In this document: in pieces, positions 26,339 through 35,400 of the stretch
How positions within the stretch are numbered: position 1 is the stretch's first letter
Layout of the letters: every line of letters begins with the position of its first letter
Assembly: GCA_043808235.1 (NCBI GenBank)
Contig: JAZDFC010000105.1
Span: 313,455 to 377,454, forward strand
Source of the DNA: JAZDFC01 sp043808235
Lineage (GTDB): Bacteria; Bacteroidota; Ignavibacteria; Ignavibacteriales; Melioribacteraceae
Length of the DNA: 64,000 bases
Reading direction: 5' to 3'
Notes under the pieces: model-generated
What the model was told of the DNA's origin: nothing
Seen by the model: the letters and a program-made list of their open reading frames with translations, nothing else
Databases searched by the model: none
Program-made: the position numbers and the translations under genes

Positions 26339-29300
26339 ATGAAGGTAAAAACTACAATCTTTTTGTTAGCTTTGCTGTTATTTGGTGTATGTGCCGGCAA
26401 CTCCTTCGCCGGTACTACAGGTAAAATAACAGGCGTAGTAACTGATGTTACTACAGGGGAACCTTTATTTGGCGTCAATATCATTGTTGCAGGTACTTCT
26501 TTGGGAGCTGCAAGTGAATTTGACGGAAACTATGTAATAATGAATGTTCCTCCCGGAGTTCACACACTTACATTTTCAATGATCGGTTACAATCAGGTTA
26601 CTGTTCAAAATGTAAGAGTAAATATTGATTTAACCACAACTGTAAACGCACAATTACAGTCGATAGCTATCGAATTGGGAGAGACGATAATTGTAACTGC
26701 CGAAAGAAATATTGTTGTAAGAGACATGACCGGTTCCCTTTCTACAATGGGCGCCGAACAGATTGAAAGTCTCCCTGTTCAAAGCGTTAACGACATGCTT
26801 CGGTTAAATGCAGGTGTTGTTGAATCAGACGGCAGACTTCATATCCGCGGCGGCAGACCCGGCGAAGTTGCCTACTGGGTAGATGGTATTTCAGCTACCG
26901 ACGTTTATAACGGAACAATGGGAATTACCGTTGAAAATTCCGCTATTCAGGAAATGCAAGTAATTAGCGGTACATTTAATGCCGAATACGGACAGGCCAT
27001 GTCCGGTGTTGTTAATATTATTACAAAAGAAGGCGGCAAAAAATATACCGGTCAAATTAAACTATATGGTGGTGATTACGTAAGCAGCGCCGATGAATTT
27101 GGTTTGTATAAGACACTTACTACAGACAGGGACCCCAACACCGGTCTTACTCGCATTGTTTCGGGTGAAAGAGAAAACCCTCTCGAAAATTTCAATCCGG
27201 TTTATAATGCCGAAATGAGCTTGAGCGGACCCGTTCCATTACTTGGAAGCGATTTCAGCTTTTTCGTAAACGGCAGATATTTATCAGATGAAGGGTACTT
27301 CTATGGAAGAGAATGGTACAAGCCTACGGGTGTTACCGGAAGCGGAGACCTGGTTGCAATGAATCCTTATGAAAGAACCACCATCCAGGGAAAAATCAAT
27401 TATCAAGCAGGAGCAGGAGTTAGATTAAGCTACAACTTATTCTGGAACGATTTTAATAAAGATAGAAATTATTGGGGCGGTGTTTCCGGGCACGATTATA
27501 AATACGTTCCAAATGGATTACCGCAGAGTTCCGGCAGCGGTATGACGCATACTCTTATGTTGAATCACGTTCTTTCATCATCAACATTTTATGAATTGCG
27601 TGTAAGCAAATTTTACAACGAATCTAAACAATATATGTTTGAAAATCCTAACACGGCAGCTAAATATTTAGCAAGTGTTGCGGCTGATACAACTCTCGGC
27701 ATCGCAGCCGAAATATTCGACGCAAGTACAACTGAAGGTCAAGCTCACTTGCAGCAGATTATTGCAATGGGCGGTACTTACACATACATTGTTGATCCGA
27801 ATAGCCCGGTTGGTTATATTAGTCCGAGCGTTATCAATTCCCCTACTTCTTACAGCTTTATGAATAAAGGTATGGATATGGGACATACTGAACGAAGCAC
27901 ATCATACTGGGTTGGTAAGTTGGATTTCACAAGCCAGGTTAATAAATCGAATCAAATTAGAGCTGGCGCCGAAGTACGCCTGCATGAAATGATTCTTAAT
28001 AGTTATCAAATAGTTCCGGCAACAGATGAAGACGGAACCGAATTAACCCCGTTCCAACCAGCAATACCGGATATAGCAAACATTAATAGAACCAATTACA
28101 ATGAAAAGCCGACAGAATTTTCGGCATATATTCAGGATAAACTTGAATTCAACGATATTATCGTAAACATCGGATTGCGTTACGATTATTTTAACGCAAA
28201 TGGATATGTACCGGTTGATCCGTCTGATCCAAACATCTACTCACCTTTCAAAGACAAACATATATATTCAGGCTGGGTAGATATGCCTACTGCTTATGAA
28301 GGCGGTAGAGATAAATGGATAAGTGATAATATTGCAACGGGCGCTTTTAGAGAATACACACCCGAAGAACGAAAAGCATTTATGTGGAATGAAGTTGATC
28401 CGAAAATGTCTCTTAGCCCTCGTCTCGGTATTGCGTTTCCTATTACCGACCGCGGTGTAATCCATTTTTCATACGGTCACTTCTTCCAGATACCTGAATT
28501 CCAATTCTTATATCAGAATTCCGAATTTAAAATTGCCAGTGGTTCCGGTCAGTCAGTATTAGGAAACCAGGATCTCGAACCTCAAAAAACAGTTATGTAC
28601 GAAATCGGTTTGCAGCAACAACTTACTGAAGAAATCGGTATTGATGTAACCTTGTTTTACAGAGACGTTCGCAACTGGGTTGGAACAAGCCCACTAATTG
28701 ATACCTATATCCCGGCAGTTAAGTATTCCCGGTATGAGAACAAAGATTATTCAAATGTGAAAGGAATTACGTTAAAGGTAGAAAAGAGATTCTCGGATAA
28801 TTATTCTTTCCGTGCAGATTATACATTCCAGGTTGCGGAAGGTACTTATTCAAATCCGGCTGATGCATTTAACGACATCCAGAGCGGTAACGCTCCCAAA
28901 TTGGCGCTTGTTCCAATGAACTGGGATCAGAGACACACATTGAATGCACAATTCATTTGGACTGTTGCTGATTGGACATTCTCTCTTATCGGCAGATACT
29001 GGAGCGGTAGGCCATATACGCCAAGCTGGGCAGTGGCGGAAGCTACTGGTGCAGCAGCCGTTTCGGGTTTAGTTGAAAACAGCTCGCGCCGGCCAGATCA
29101 AAAGAGTGTTGACCTTACAATAAGCAAACTATTCAGTCTTGGCGGAAGTTTTACAGCTGAGTTCTTTGTAAATGTATATAACCTTCTCGATACAAGAGAT
29201 CAAACTGCCGTATACGGCGATACTGGGACGGCCGATTATACAACTACAATCAATCCTTCAAAGGTTCCTTATAATGAAGCGAGAGTCGGTACAATTGAAG

Positions 29301-29371
29301 AATATGTTCTGCAGCCAAGCTGGTATTCTGCACCGCGCCAGATACAAGTTGGTTTAGTATTTGGTTTTTAA
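26339..29371 (+). CDS. TonB-dependent outer-membrane receptor
   Basis: Signal peptide ending NSFAG, then a carboxypeptidase regulatory-like domain (about 25-110: GKITGVVTDVTTGEPLFGVNIIV ... EFDGNYVIMNVPPGVHTLTFSMIGY). The plug contains MLRLNAGVVESDGRLHIRGGRPGEVAYWVDG and FNAEYGQAMSGVVNIITKEGG, and the beta-barrel ends in an aromatic residue (VGLVFGF). The 1010-residue length is usual for the large Ignavibacteria receptors. No SusD gene is beside it; instead it is followed 22 bases later by a very large secreted protein and a PorV-family gene, a set seen repeatedly in Ignavibacteria. It may import or export-couple an unidentified nutrient or scaffold. Confidence 0.9.
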   Translation: MKVKTTIFLLALLLFGVCAGNSFAGTTGKITGVVTDVTTGEPLFGVNIIVAGTSLGAASEFDGNYVIMNVPPGVHTLTFSMIGYNQVTVQNVRVNIDLTTTVNAQLQSIAIELGETIIVTAERNIVVRDMTGSLSTMGAEQIESLPVQSVNDMLRLNAGVVESDGRLHIRGGRPGEVAYWVDGISATDVYNGTMGITVENSAIQEMQVISGTFNAEYGQAMSGVVNIITKEGGKKYTGQIKLYGGDYVSSADEFGLYKTLTTDRDPNTGLTRIVSGERENPLENFNPVYNAEMSLSGPVPLLGSDFSFFVNGRYLSDEGYFYGREWYKPTGVTGSGDLVAMNPYERTTIQGKINYQAGAGVRLSYNLFWNDFNKDRNYWGGVSGHDYKYVPNGLPQSSGSGMTHTLMLNHVLSSSTFYELRVSKFYNESKQYMFENPNTAAKYLASVAADTTLGIAAEIFDASTTEGQAHLQQIIAMGGTYTYIVDPNSPVGYISPSVINSPTSYSFMNKGMDMGHTERSTSYWVGKLDFTSQVNKSNQIRAGAEVRLHEMILNSYQIVPATDEDGTELTPFQPAIPDIANINRTNYNEKPTEFSAYIQDKLEFNDIIVNIGLRYDYFNANGYVPVDPSDPNIYSPFKDKHIYSGWVDMPTAYEGGRDKWISDNIATGAFREYTPEERKAFMWNEVDPKMSLSPRLGIAFPITDRGVIHFSYGHFFQIPEFQFLYQNSEFKIASGSGQSVLGNQDLEPQKTVMYEIGLQQQLTEEIGIDVTLFYRDVRNWVGTSPLIDTYIPAVKYSRYENKDYSNVKGITLKVEKRFSDNYSFRADYTFQVAEGTYSNPADAFNDIQSGNAPKLALVPMNWDQRHTLNAQFIWTVADWTFSLIGRYWSGRPYTPSWAVAEATGAAAVSGLVENSSRRPDQKSVDLTISKLFSLGGSFTAEFFVNVYNLLDTRDQTAVYGDTGTADYTTTINPSKVPYNEARVGTIEEYVLQPSWYSAPRQIQVGLVFGF

Positions 29372-29393
29372 CTAAAAATTAGGAGATAACAGA

Positions 29394-32300
29394 ATGAATA
29401 AAATTTATTATTCCATTTTAGTGTTGCTGTTCTTTTGGGGTACGAATGCAACGGTAGCCCAGATGGACGGATTACATGGGTCGGACGCTGAATCCAGGAT
29501 GGGAGTACATTCCGGGAACCTGTTCCGAACCAGTTTTTTTAACGACGGTACCTACGGAGGTAGAGTAAATAGAGCTCCTGAAGTTGCCGGTGAATGGCCT
29601 ATCAACGCAGGTCACTATTATCTCGTCGATGGTAATATTTTTGTCGGCGCCGAAGTTACCGACTTAAACGGACAAATAATTCATATTCAAAGTGAAAATA
29701 AATGCGTTGATATAGGCGGATCGCGGGGTGATAAAGATCCTGTTACAGGCGAATGGTGGACGTTCCTCCCGCTGCAGGGTTTCGCTAATCCAAATGATAT
29801 TAATAATGTAGATTACAGAAAAATAGCAATGGCTAAGGGCGCTGCCGAATGGGCAAACTCATGGCCTGCTTATTGGCCGGATAAATTTAACGATCCTTCC
29901 GATCCCGGCTGGCGAAATGATAATTTAGATAATAACGCCAATAAAGCTGCTTGGAATGGTTACTTCGGCAAAAATATTTTTAACGCCGATGAGGAAAGCT
30001 ACTTTGTTGCGGATGACTATATGAATAGAGAATTTGATTTTTATCCCGACTCAAGAGATTTGACAAGAAAAGGTTTGGGATTAAGAGTTTATGTACGAGG
30101 ATTTCAATGGGCAAAAGCCGCTGTTGAAGACGCTTTGTTTTGTTTATATGATATAGAAAATATCGGCACATCGCAGTACGATAAAATAGTCTTCGGTTAC
30201 AAGATAGGTAATAACATGGGTGAGACAGTAACAGGCGGAGACGTTGGCGATGATAACGCCGCATTCGATAGAGAAAGAAATATTTCTTATATGTGGGATA
30301 ACGACGATATTGGTGGAGGCGGTTATAGTCCGGTTGGTTATATGGGCGGCGCATTCCTCGAGAGTCCCGGCAATGCTTATGATGGTATCGACAATGATAA
30401 CGACGGGAAAAACGGATCGGGTCCAACTATTAACGAATCCCTTTGGGCACCACGAACTCTAAATGCAAACGATCCGATTATTATAATTAATTATATTACA
30501 TTCGAGCGTAAGGTTACAACGCTGGCAGCCGAACTTCCTGCCGGCAAAGATACTCTCGAAATCACTTATAGTTCGCGCAAGTATAAATTCTGGGCTGGTA
30601 AAGTACTCGAAGAAATAGGCGATAACCTTGTTGATGATAATCTTAATGGACTTATTGATGAAAGCCGTGGCGCTGCTGATGCCGCAGGCGTATTTCACTA
30701 TCTTTATATCTTAAACGGTACTGGATTCAAATATGTTGATTACTTTACCGGTGATGGTAAAGATAATCCATTGTTGGATGAACGCCGTGATGACGGTATT
30801 GATAACGACGGTGACTGGAGCGTACTACTTGACGATACAGGGGCTGACGGTATTGCCCCCGGAGCAAGAGATTATCCGGGTGCGGACTTTGGCGAAAGAG
30901 ATGGCCTACCAACAAATGGCGAGCCCCATTTCGACAAAACCGATATTGACGAAACAGATATGCTTGGTTTAACTGCATTCAACCTTTATGAATGGTCGGG
31001 CTTAAACCAGTATGATGATGAAGCATACTGGGCAGCAATGTCTCCCGGTTTGTTCTCTTCGTCATTAACAGCTCAGAACGTTGAATTACTTTATGGTTCG
31101 GGATATTTTCCATTGGTTCCGGGACAGATAGAAAGAATTTCGATGGCAATTCTTTGCGGAATTGATCTTGAGGATATTTTTAGAAACAAAGATAACGTTG
31201 CTTTAGCTTATAACCAGAATTACAATTTCTCAAAAGCTCCATATATTCCTACTGTTCGTGCGGTTGCCGGTGATGGTCGCGTAACATTATTCTGGGATAA
31301 ATTTGCTGAAGAATCTGAAGACCCGATAAGCGGAAAAGATTTTGAAGGATACAGAATCTATCGTTCAACCGATCCGGGTTTCAATGATATGAACCCTATT
31401 ACCGATGCTTATGGTACAAGTTATTTAACTCCGTTATTTAGAAAACCTATTGCACAGTTTGATCTTGATAACGAATATTCCGGATTGGCAACTGTAGCTA
31501 CTGCCGGCGTTCAATTTTACTTGGGCAACAATACCGGGCTCTATCATTACTGGGTAGATACAACAGCAGTTAATGGAACACAGTATTTCTATGCGGTTGC
31601 TTCTTACGATCATGGCGATCCGGTAATGGGAGTTGATCCTTCGGAATGCACAAAGTTCGTCGCAGTTCAAGCAACCGGTGAAATTGAAAGAGGAACAAAT
31701 GTTGTTATCGTAAGACCCGAGGCGCCTTCGGCAGGATATGTTGAAGGAAAGATGAATGAGTCGGGAATTACACCCGGACCAACCACCGCTGCCACCGGTT
31801 CGGTGAACTTGAAAATACTTGATCAGTCTTCAATAAAGAACAATCATCAATATCAAATTTCATTTAAAGATTCGCTTAATGCTTCGGATTTAAAAACCAC
31901 GGCGAGCTTTTCATTAAAAGATTTGACCGACAATGTTGACTTATTAACCGACAACACCATGCAGCCAGGTCCCGAAGGAATGCCGGTAATCGATGGGTTC
32001 CAACTATCATTTTCTCAGAATCCTGCTCAATTGGAACTTGACACAACCTCATCCGGGTGGCTTAGTAATCCCGAACTTACTGAAATAACCTTTAAGAAAT
32101 ATGCACCTCAACCCACATCAAAACCTGTTGAATTAATTTCTGCCGATTTCGAAATTATTTTTGCCGAAGTTGGAGTTGATACTTCAGTTGCATATTCCAG
32201 AAGCACTGAAATAATGCCCGCGCGTCCGGTAAACTTTTCGATCAAAAATACTCTTACCGGAAGGAAAGTTCCTTTTGCATTTAGAGAAAGATATGCAGAA

Positions 32301-32870
32301 ACCCCTAGCGATTCAGGTATATTCGATTGGAATAAGAAAAATAAAAGAACTGATGAAATTATATTTATGTATAACATAGTCGATTCTCTTGTTGCAAGCT
32401 GGACGGTAATTTTCCAGGTTACGGATACTTCAAAATCATATCCGGATGTTGGAGACATGCTTACTTTAAAATTAAACAGACCGTTTCTGTCGAACGATAC
32501 ATATGAATTTTCCATGTTAGCGGCAAACGTTGATCCTAATTTAGCAAAGACCGATATGGATAAAATAAAAGTCGTTCCTAATCCGTACATTGTTACAAAT
32601 TCGTGGGAACCGAAAAATCCGTATGCAAACGGACGCGGAGACAGAGAACTTCATTTTACTCACTTACCATCTAAATGTACAATTAAGATATTCAATGTAA
32701 GAGGTCAGCTTGTTAAAGAAATCTTGCACGAAGAAACTATCGACGACGGTACCGAGATTTGGAACATGCTGTCGAAAGATAATCTTGAAATATCTTATGG
32801 TATTTACATTTACCATATTGAAGCAGAAGGTGTAGGTGAAAAAATTGGCAAATTCGTTGTCATTAAATAG
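29394..32870 (+). CDS. Large secreted protein with FN3-like domain and T9SS-like C-terminus
   Basis: Signal peptide ending TVAQ. The long N-terminal half includes several acidic Asn/Asp/Gly stretches (YDGIDNDNDGKNGSG, LVDDNLNGLIDES, DGIDNDGDWSVLLDD) that resemble calcium-binding thrombospondin type 3-like loops. Around residues 615-680 is a fibronectin III-like segment (VRAVAGDGRVTLFWDKFAEE ... FEGYRIYRSTDPGFND). The C-terminus, from KVVPNPYIVTNSWEPKNP to GIYIYHIEAEGVGEKIGKFVVIK, has the shape of a T9SS sorting domain without the NPFNP motif. It is co-transcribed with the TonB receptor (ribosome site TAGGAG) and the PorV gene. Function unknown; it is probably surface-exposed. Confidence 0.75.
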   Translation: MNKIYYSILVLLFFWGTNATVAQMDGLHGSDAESRMGVHSGNLFRTSFFNDGTYGGRVNRAPEVAGEWPINAGHYYLVDGNIFVGAEVTDLNGQIIHIQSENKCVDIGGSRGDKDPVTGEWWTFLPLQGFANPNDINNVDYRKIAMAKGAAEWANSWPAYWPDKFNDPSDPGWRNDNLDNNANKAAWNGYFGKNIFNADEESYFVADDYMNREFDFYPDSRDLTRKGLGLRVYVRGFQWAKAAVEDALFCLYDIENIGTSQYDKIVFGYKIGNNMGETVTGGDVGDDNAAFDRERNISYMWDNDDIGGGGYSPVGYMGGAFLESPGNAYDGIDNDNDGKNGSGPTINESLWAPRTLNANDPIIIINYITFERKVTTLAAELPAGKDTLEITYSSRKYKFWAGKVLEEIGDNLVDDNLNGLIDESRGAADAAGVFHYLYILNGTGFKYVDYFTGDGKDNPLLDERRDDGIDNDGDWSVLLDDTGADGIAPGARDYPGADFGERDGLPTNGEPHFDKTDIDETDMLGLTAFNLYEWSGLNQYDDEAYWAAMSPGLFSSSLTAQNVELLYGSGYFPLVPGQIERISMAILCGIDLEDIFRNKDNVALAYNQNYNFSKAPYIPTVRAVAGDGRVTLFWDKFAEESEDPISGKDFEGYRIYRSTDPGFNDMNPITDAYGTSYLTPLFRKPIAQFDLDNEYSGLATVATAGVQFYLGNNTGLYHYWVDTTAVNGTQYFYAVASYDHGDPVMGVDPSECTKFVAVQATGEIERGTNVVIVRPEAPSAGYVEGKMNESGITPGPTTAATGSVNLKILDQSSIKNNHQYQISFKDSLNASDLKTTASFSLKDLTDNVDLLTDNTMQPGPEGMPVIDGFQLSFSQNPAQLELDTTSSGWLSNPELTEITFKKYAPQPTSKPVELISADFEIIFAEVGVDTSVAYSRSTEIMPARPVNFSIKNTLTGRKVPFAFRERYAETPSDSGIFDWNKKNKRTDEIIFMYNIVDSLVASWTVIFQVTDTSKSYPDVGDMLTLKLNRPFLSNDTYEFSMLAANVDPNLAKTDMDKIKVVPNPYIVTNSWEPKNPYANGRGDRELHFTHLPSKCTIKIFNVRGQLVKEILHEETIDDGTEIWNMLSKDNLEISYGIYIYHIEAEGVGEKIGKFVVIK

Positions 32871-32951
32871 GAGATAAATCATATGAATACAAGAACATTT
32901 ATGTGGTTTTATTTCCTAAAACCAGTGCAATTTAAAAATGGAGTGACTGAA

Positions 32952-33974
32952 ATGAGAAAATATATTCAACTAACTATTGGATTGCTGCTGCTGATTGCGA
33001 TGCCTTCCTTCGCTCAAAGCGTATCGAAGGTTGGAACTACAGCAGGCGGCTTTTTAGGTATTGATGTTGGTCCGCGGGGGAATGGAATGGGCGGCGCATA
33101 TGTTTCTGTTGCCAACGACGCAACGGCCATGTACTGGAACCCTGCAGGTATCGCTAAAATTAAAAATTTTCAAGCGACGTTTTCAAATACAAATTGGATT
33201 GCCGACTTATCGTTCAATTACGCCGGCGCTGTTTTATCGCTCGGTAATTTGGGAACCGTTGGCGTTAGCGCCACATTTCTTACGATGGATCAGATGGAAA
33301 GAACAACCATTGCTAATCCGGATGGAACGGGCGAGATGTTCGATGCCGGATGTTATGCCGTTGGGTTAAGTTATGCCCGCGATCTTACAGAGCAATTTTC
33401 TATCGGGTTCAATGTTAAATTTGTAAACGAAAGAATGTATCATTCGAATGCCAACGGATTTGCTCTCGATGTCGGCGCTTTATTCGACACTCAATTCCAC
33501 GGTTTAAAACTTGGAATGAGCATCACGAATTACGGTACGAAGATGCAGTTGGACGGACAGGATCTGCAAATACAATATGATATTGATCCGAGCGTTTCCG
33601 GAAACAATTCCAACATTAATGCAAAACTTGCAACCGATAAATTCGATTTGCCGTTAATGTTCAGAGTAGGCGTTTCGATGGATGTATTAAAAGGATTGGC
33701 GAACAGCAATTTAATATTATCCGTTGATGCTCTTCATCCAAGCGATGACGTAGAATATGTTAATCTTGGCGGCGAGTGGGTTTTTATGGATATGTTCTCA
33801 CTCAGAGCCGGATATAAACAATTATTCGCGGAAGATTCCGAACAAGGATTAAATTTCGGCGGGGGCGTTAAATATACAACGTTCGATACAACAACATTGT
33901 ATTTCGATTACTCTTATGTTGATTTCGGAGTATTCGACGCAGTTCATACATTTAGTCTTAGTTTAGGTCTATAA
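32952..33974 (+). CDS. PorV/PorQ-family outer-membrane protein
   Basis: I start at ATG 32952-32954, which gives a good signal peptide (MRKYIQLTIGLLLLIAMPSFAQ) and has GGAG upstream; an ATG 69 bases earlier lacks one. The 340-residue protein has the family signature GGFLGIDVGPRGNGMGGAYVSVANDATAMYWNPAGIAKI and ends as a FadL-like beta-barrel (VHTFSLSLGL). PorV is the shuttle that carries T9SS cargo to the attachment complex; many Ignavibacteria have several paralogues encoded beside TonB receptors and large secreted proteins, as here. It may serve the 1158-residue neighbour specifically. Confidence 0.85.
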   Translation: MRKYIQLTIGLLLLIAMPSFAQSVSKVGTTAGGFLGIDVGPRGNGMGGAYVSVANDATAMYWNPAGIAKIKNFQATFSNTNWIADLSFNYAGAVLSLGNLGTVGVSATFLTMDQMERTTIANPDGTGEMFDAGCYAVGLSYARDLTEQFSIGFNVKFVNERMYHSNANGFALDVGALFDTQFHGLKLGMSITNYGTKMQLDGQDLQIQYDIDPSVSGNNSNINAKLATDKFDLPLMFRVGVSMDVLKGLANSNLILSVDALHPSDDVEYVNLGGEWVFMDMFSLRAGYKQLFAEDSEQGLNFGGGVKYTTFDTTTLYFDYSYVDFGVFDAVHTFSLSLGL

Positions 33975-33988
33975 AAAACTAATAGCAG

Positions 33989-34019
33989 CCGGGATGAGTA
34001 TTTGTAATGCTCATCCCGG
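33989..34019 (+). terminator. Terminator of the envelope operon
   Basis: CCGGGATGAG (33989-33998) pairs perfectly with CTCATCCCGG (34010-34019) around an 11-base loop, followed by AATTTTATATTT. It begins 15 bases after the PorV stop codon. Confidence 0.75.
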
Positions 34020-34072
34020 AATTTTATATTTGAATCGTGCAATTTTGAGTTAGGATAAATTAGCCTTAATGG

Positions 34073-34092
34073 GGCATTCAAAATGGAATGCC
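34073..34092 (+). promoter_or_regulatory. Dyad at the LacI-regulator ribosome site
   Basis: GGCATTC (34073-34079) and GAATGCC (34086-34092) form a perfect 7-base inverted repeat with an AAAATG spacer. Its right arm touches the CCGGAG ribosome site of the regulator at 34106. It could be an autoregulatory operator or an mRNA hairpin limiting translation. Confidence 0.4.
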
Positions 34093-34105
34093 GGAGAATA
34101 ATTTA

Positions 34106-35140
34106 ATGAAGAAAATCACAATAGTAGATGTAGCAAAACGCGCAGGCGTTTCGAAAGGAACCGTATCGGCAGTAATAAATGCAAAAAATTCAGTCAAACC
34201 CGCTACAAGAGATCATATTCTTGAAGTGATGAAAGAATTAAATTTCCGTCCCAAAGGCGTTGCGAGAAATTTAAAGAACGGGAACCAGGATAAAAGCATC
34301 GGTATCATAATCAAAGATTTAAATTATCCGTTTTATACTTCAATCGCATCCGGAGTAAAAGAATATGCCAACAGCAAAGGTTATTCTGTTTTCATAACCA
34401 GCTCCGAAAACAACCATGAAAGCGAAAAGAAATTCTCTCACCTCTTTTCAACAAAAGATATTAAAGGGACCATCATTGCCCCAATAGTTGAAGGCGCAGC
34501 TGAGATTGAACATTTATTCAAATTGAAGATGATCAATTTCCCTTTTGTGCTATTGGAAGATGTGAAAGGAATTCAGGCAAATGTTGTAGCTATCGATAAT
34601 ATAAAAGCGATAAAAAGAGCAGTTAAATATTTAATTGAAAGCGGTCACTCAAAAATAGTTCACTTTGCGGGACCACTTCAATCGTCGCATACACAGGAAC
34701 GCATCGAAGGATTCCGCCATGCATTCAGCGAAAGCACTCTTGTTTTTAATAAAGAAATGATTGTTTCGATTGGGTCGAGATACGAAGATAGTTATACGAA
34801 TACGATTGCTTATTTCAAAAACAGAAGTCACGCAAATTACCCAACCGCCATTGTTTGTTTTAACGACCAGCAGGCGCTTGCAGTAATGACTGCTTTGATG
34901 GATTTAAAGATTAAAGTTCCGGACGAAATTTCGATTGTTGGGAACGACGATATCTATTACGCAAAAATATATCCGGTACCGTTAACAACAATACGGGCGC
35001 CGCAGCGCGAGATTGGTAAAAAGGCTGCTGAAATTTTGATTCGTAATATTGAGTCGTCAACACTCTTGCCGGTTGAAAAAGTTGTTTTAGATACGGAGTT
35101 TATCGTTAGAGAATCGACGAAGGTTTTAAAGACAAAATAA
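34106..35140 (+). CDS. LacI-family transcriptional regulator
   Basis: ATG 34106-34108 is preferred (CCGGAG nine bases upstream; the family start MKKITIVDVAKRAGVSKGTVSAVIN begins exactly here). An ATG six codons earlier is possible. Residues 1-60 are the LacI helix-turn-helix and hinge (FRPKGVARNLKNG); the rest is the periplasmic-binding-protein-like effector domain (SIGIIIKDLNYPFYTSIASGVKEYA ... TAIVCFNDQQALAVMTALMDL ... IVGNDDIYYAKIYPVPLTTIRAP). It lies directly before the xylan genes and is the obvious local regulator, with a xylose or xylo-oligosaccharide effector as inference. LacI-type operator sequences occur before xylB/GH3 and xylA. Confidence 0.92.
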   Translation: MKKITIVDVAKRAGVSKGTVSAVINAKNSVKPATRDHILEVMKELNFRPKGVARNLKNGNQDKSIGIIIKDLNYPFYTSIASGVKEYANSKGYSVFITSSENNHESEKKFSHLFSTKDIKGTIIAPIVEGAAEIEHLFKLKMINFPFVLLEDVKGIQANVVAIDNIKAIKRAVKYLIESGHSKIVHFAGPLQSSHTQERIEGFRHAFSESTLVFNKEMIVSIGSRYEDSYTNTIAYFKNRSHANYPTAIVCFNDQQALAVMTALMDLKIKVPDEISIVGNDDIYYAKIYPVPLTTIRAPQREIGKKAAEILIRNIESSTLLPVEKVVLDTEFIVRESTKVLKTK

Positions 35141-35176
35141 TACGACAGTAAACCTGGTTTAACTGTCGTATTTTTT
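35141..35176 (+). terminator. Terminator of the LacI regulator gene
   Basis: TACGACAGTAAAC and GTTTAACTGTCGTA (35157-35170) pair with one bulged base and are followed by six T residues, immediately after the stop codon. Confidence 0.85.
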
Positions 35177-35357
35177 AGCAGGGAATTCTATATAAAAACC
35201 ATCCGCAAAAATCACCGCAATGTTTTTAATTATAATCAACAATCAATTTCAATGGCTGATCATCTCCGGCTCTATCAGTATAGCACCATGTCTTGTAAGC
35301 AGTAACGAAGCTATTTGTTAGCATGGAGTTAATACTTGATATTCATATACATAGAAC

Positions 35358-35390
35358 AAACCTTCGAGGTTTGCCAAACCTCGAAGGTTT
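35358..35390. repeat. Perfect 15-bp palindrome between convergent genes
   Basis: AAACCTTCGAGGTTT (35358-35372), spacer GCC, AAACCTCGAAGGTTT (35376-35390). Each arm is itself nearly self-complementary. It lies ten bases beyond the stop of the minus-strand GH3 gene and could act as its terminator. Its form resembles interspersed intergenic palindromes of Bacteroidota genomes; no second copy is present in this window. Confidence 0.6.
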
Positions 35391-35400
35391 ATGACACTCT

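Noticed and set aside
30380..30460. Asp/Asn/Gly-rich stretch as dockerin
   Set aside because: The spacing does not match paired dockerin EF-hand-like repeats; a loose calcium-binding loop is more likely.
26339..33974. SusC/SusD polysaccharide uptake pair
   Set aside because: The receptor is followed by a giant secreted protein and a PorV protein; no SusD-like lipoprotein is present.
35358..35390. Palindrome as an integration (att) site
   Set aside because: There is no integrase, tRNA or direct repeat nearby.
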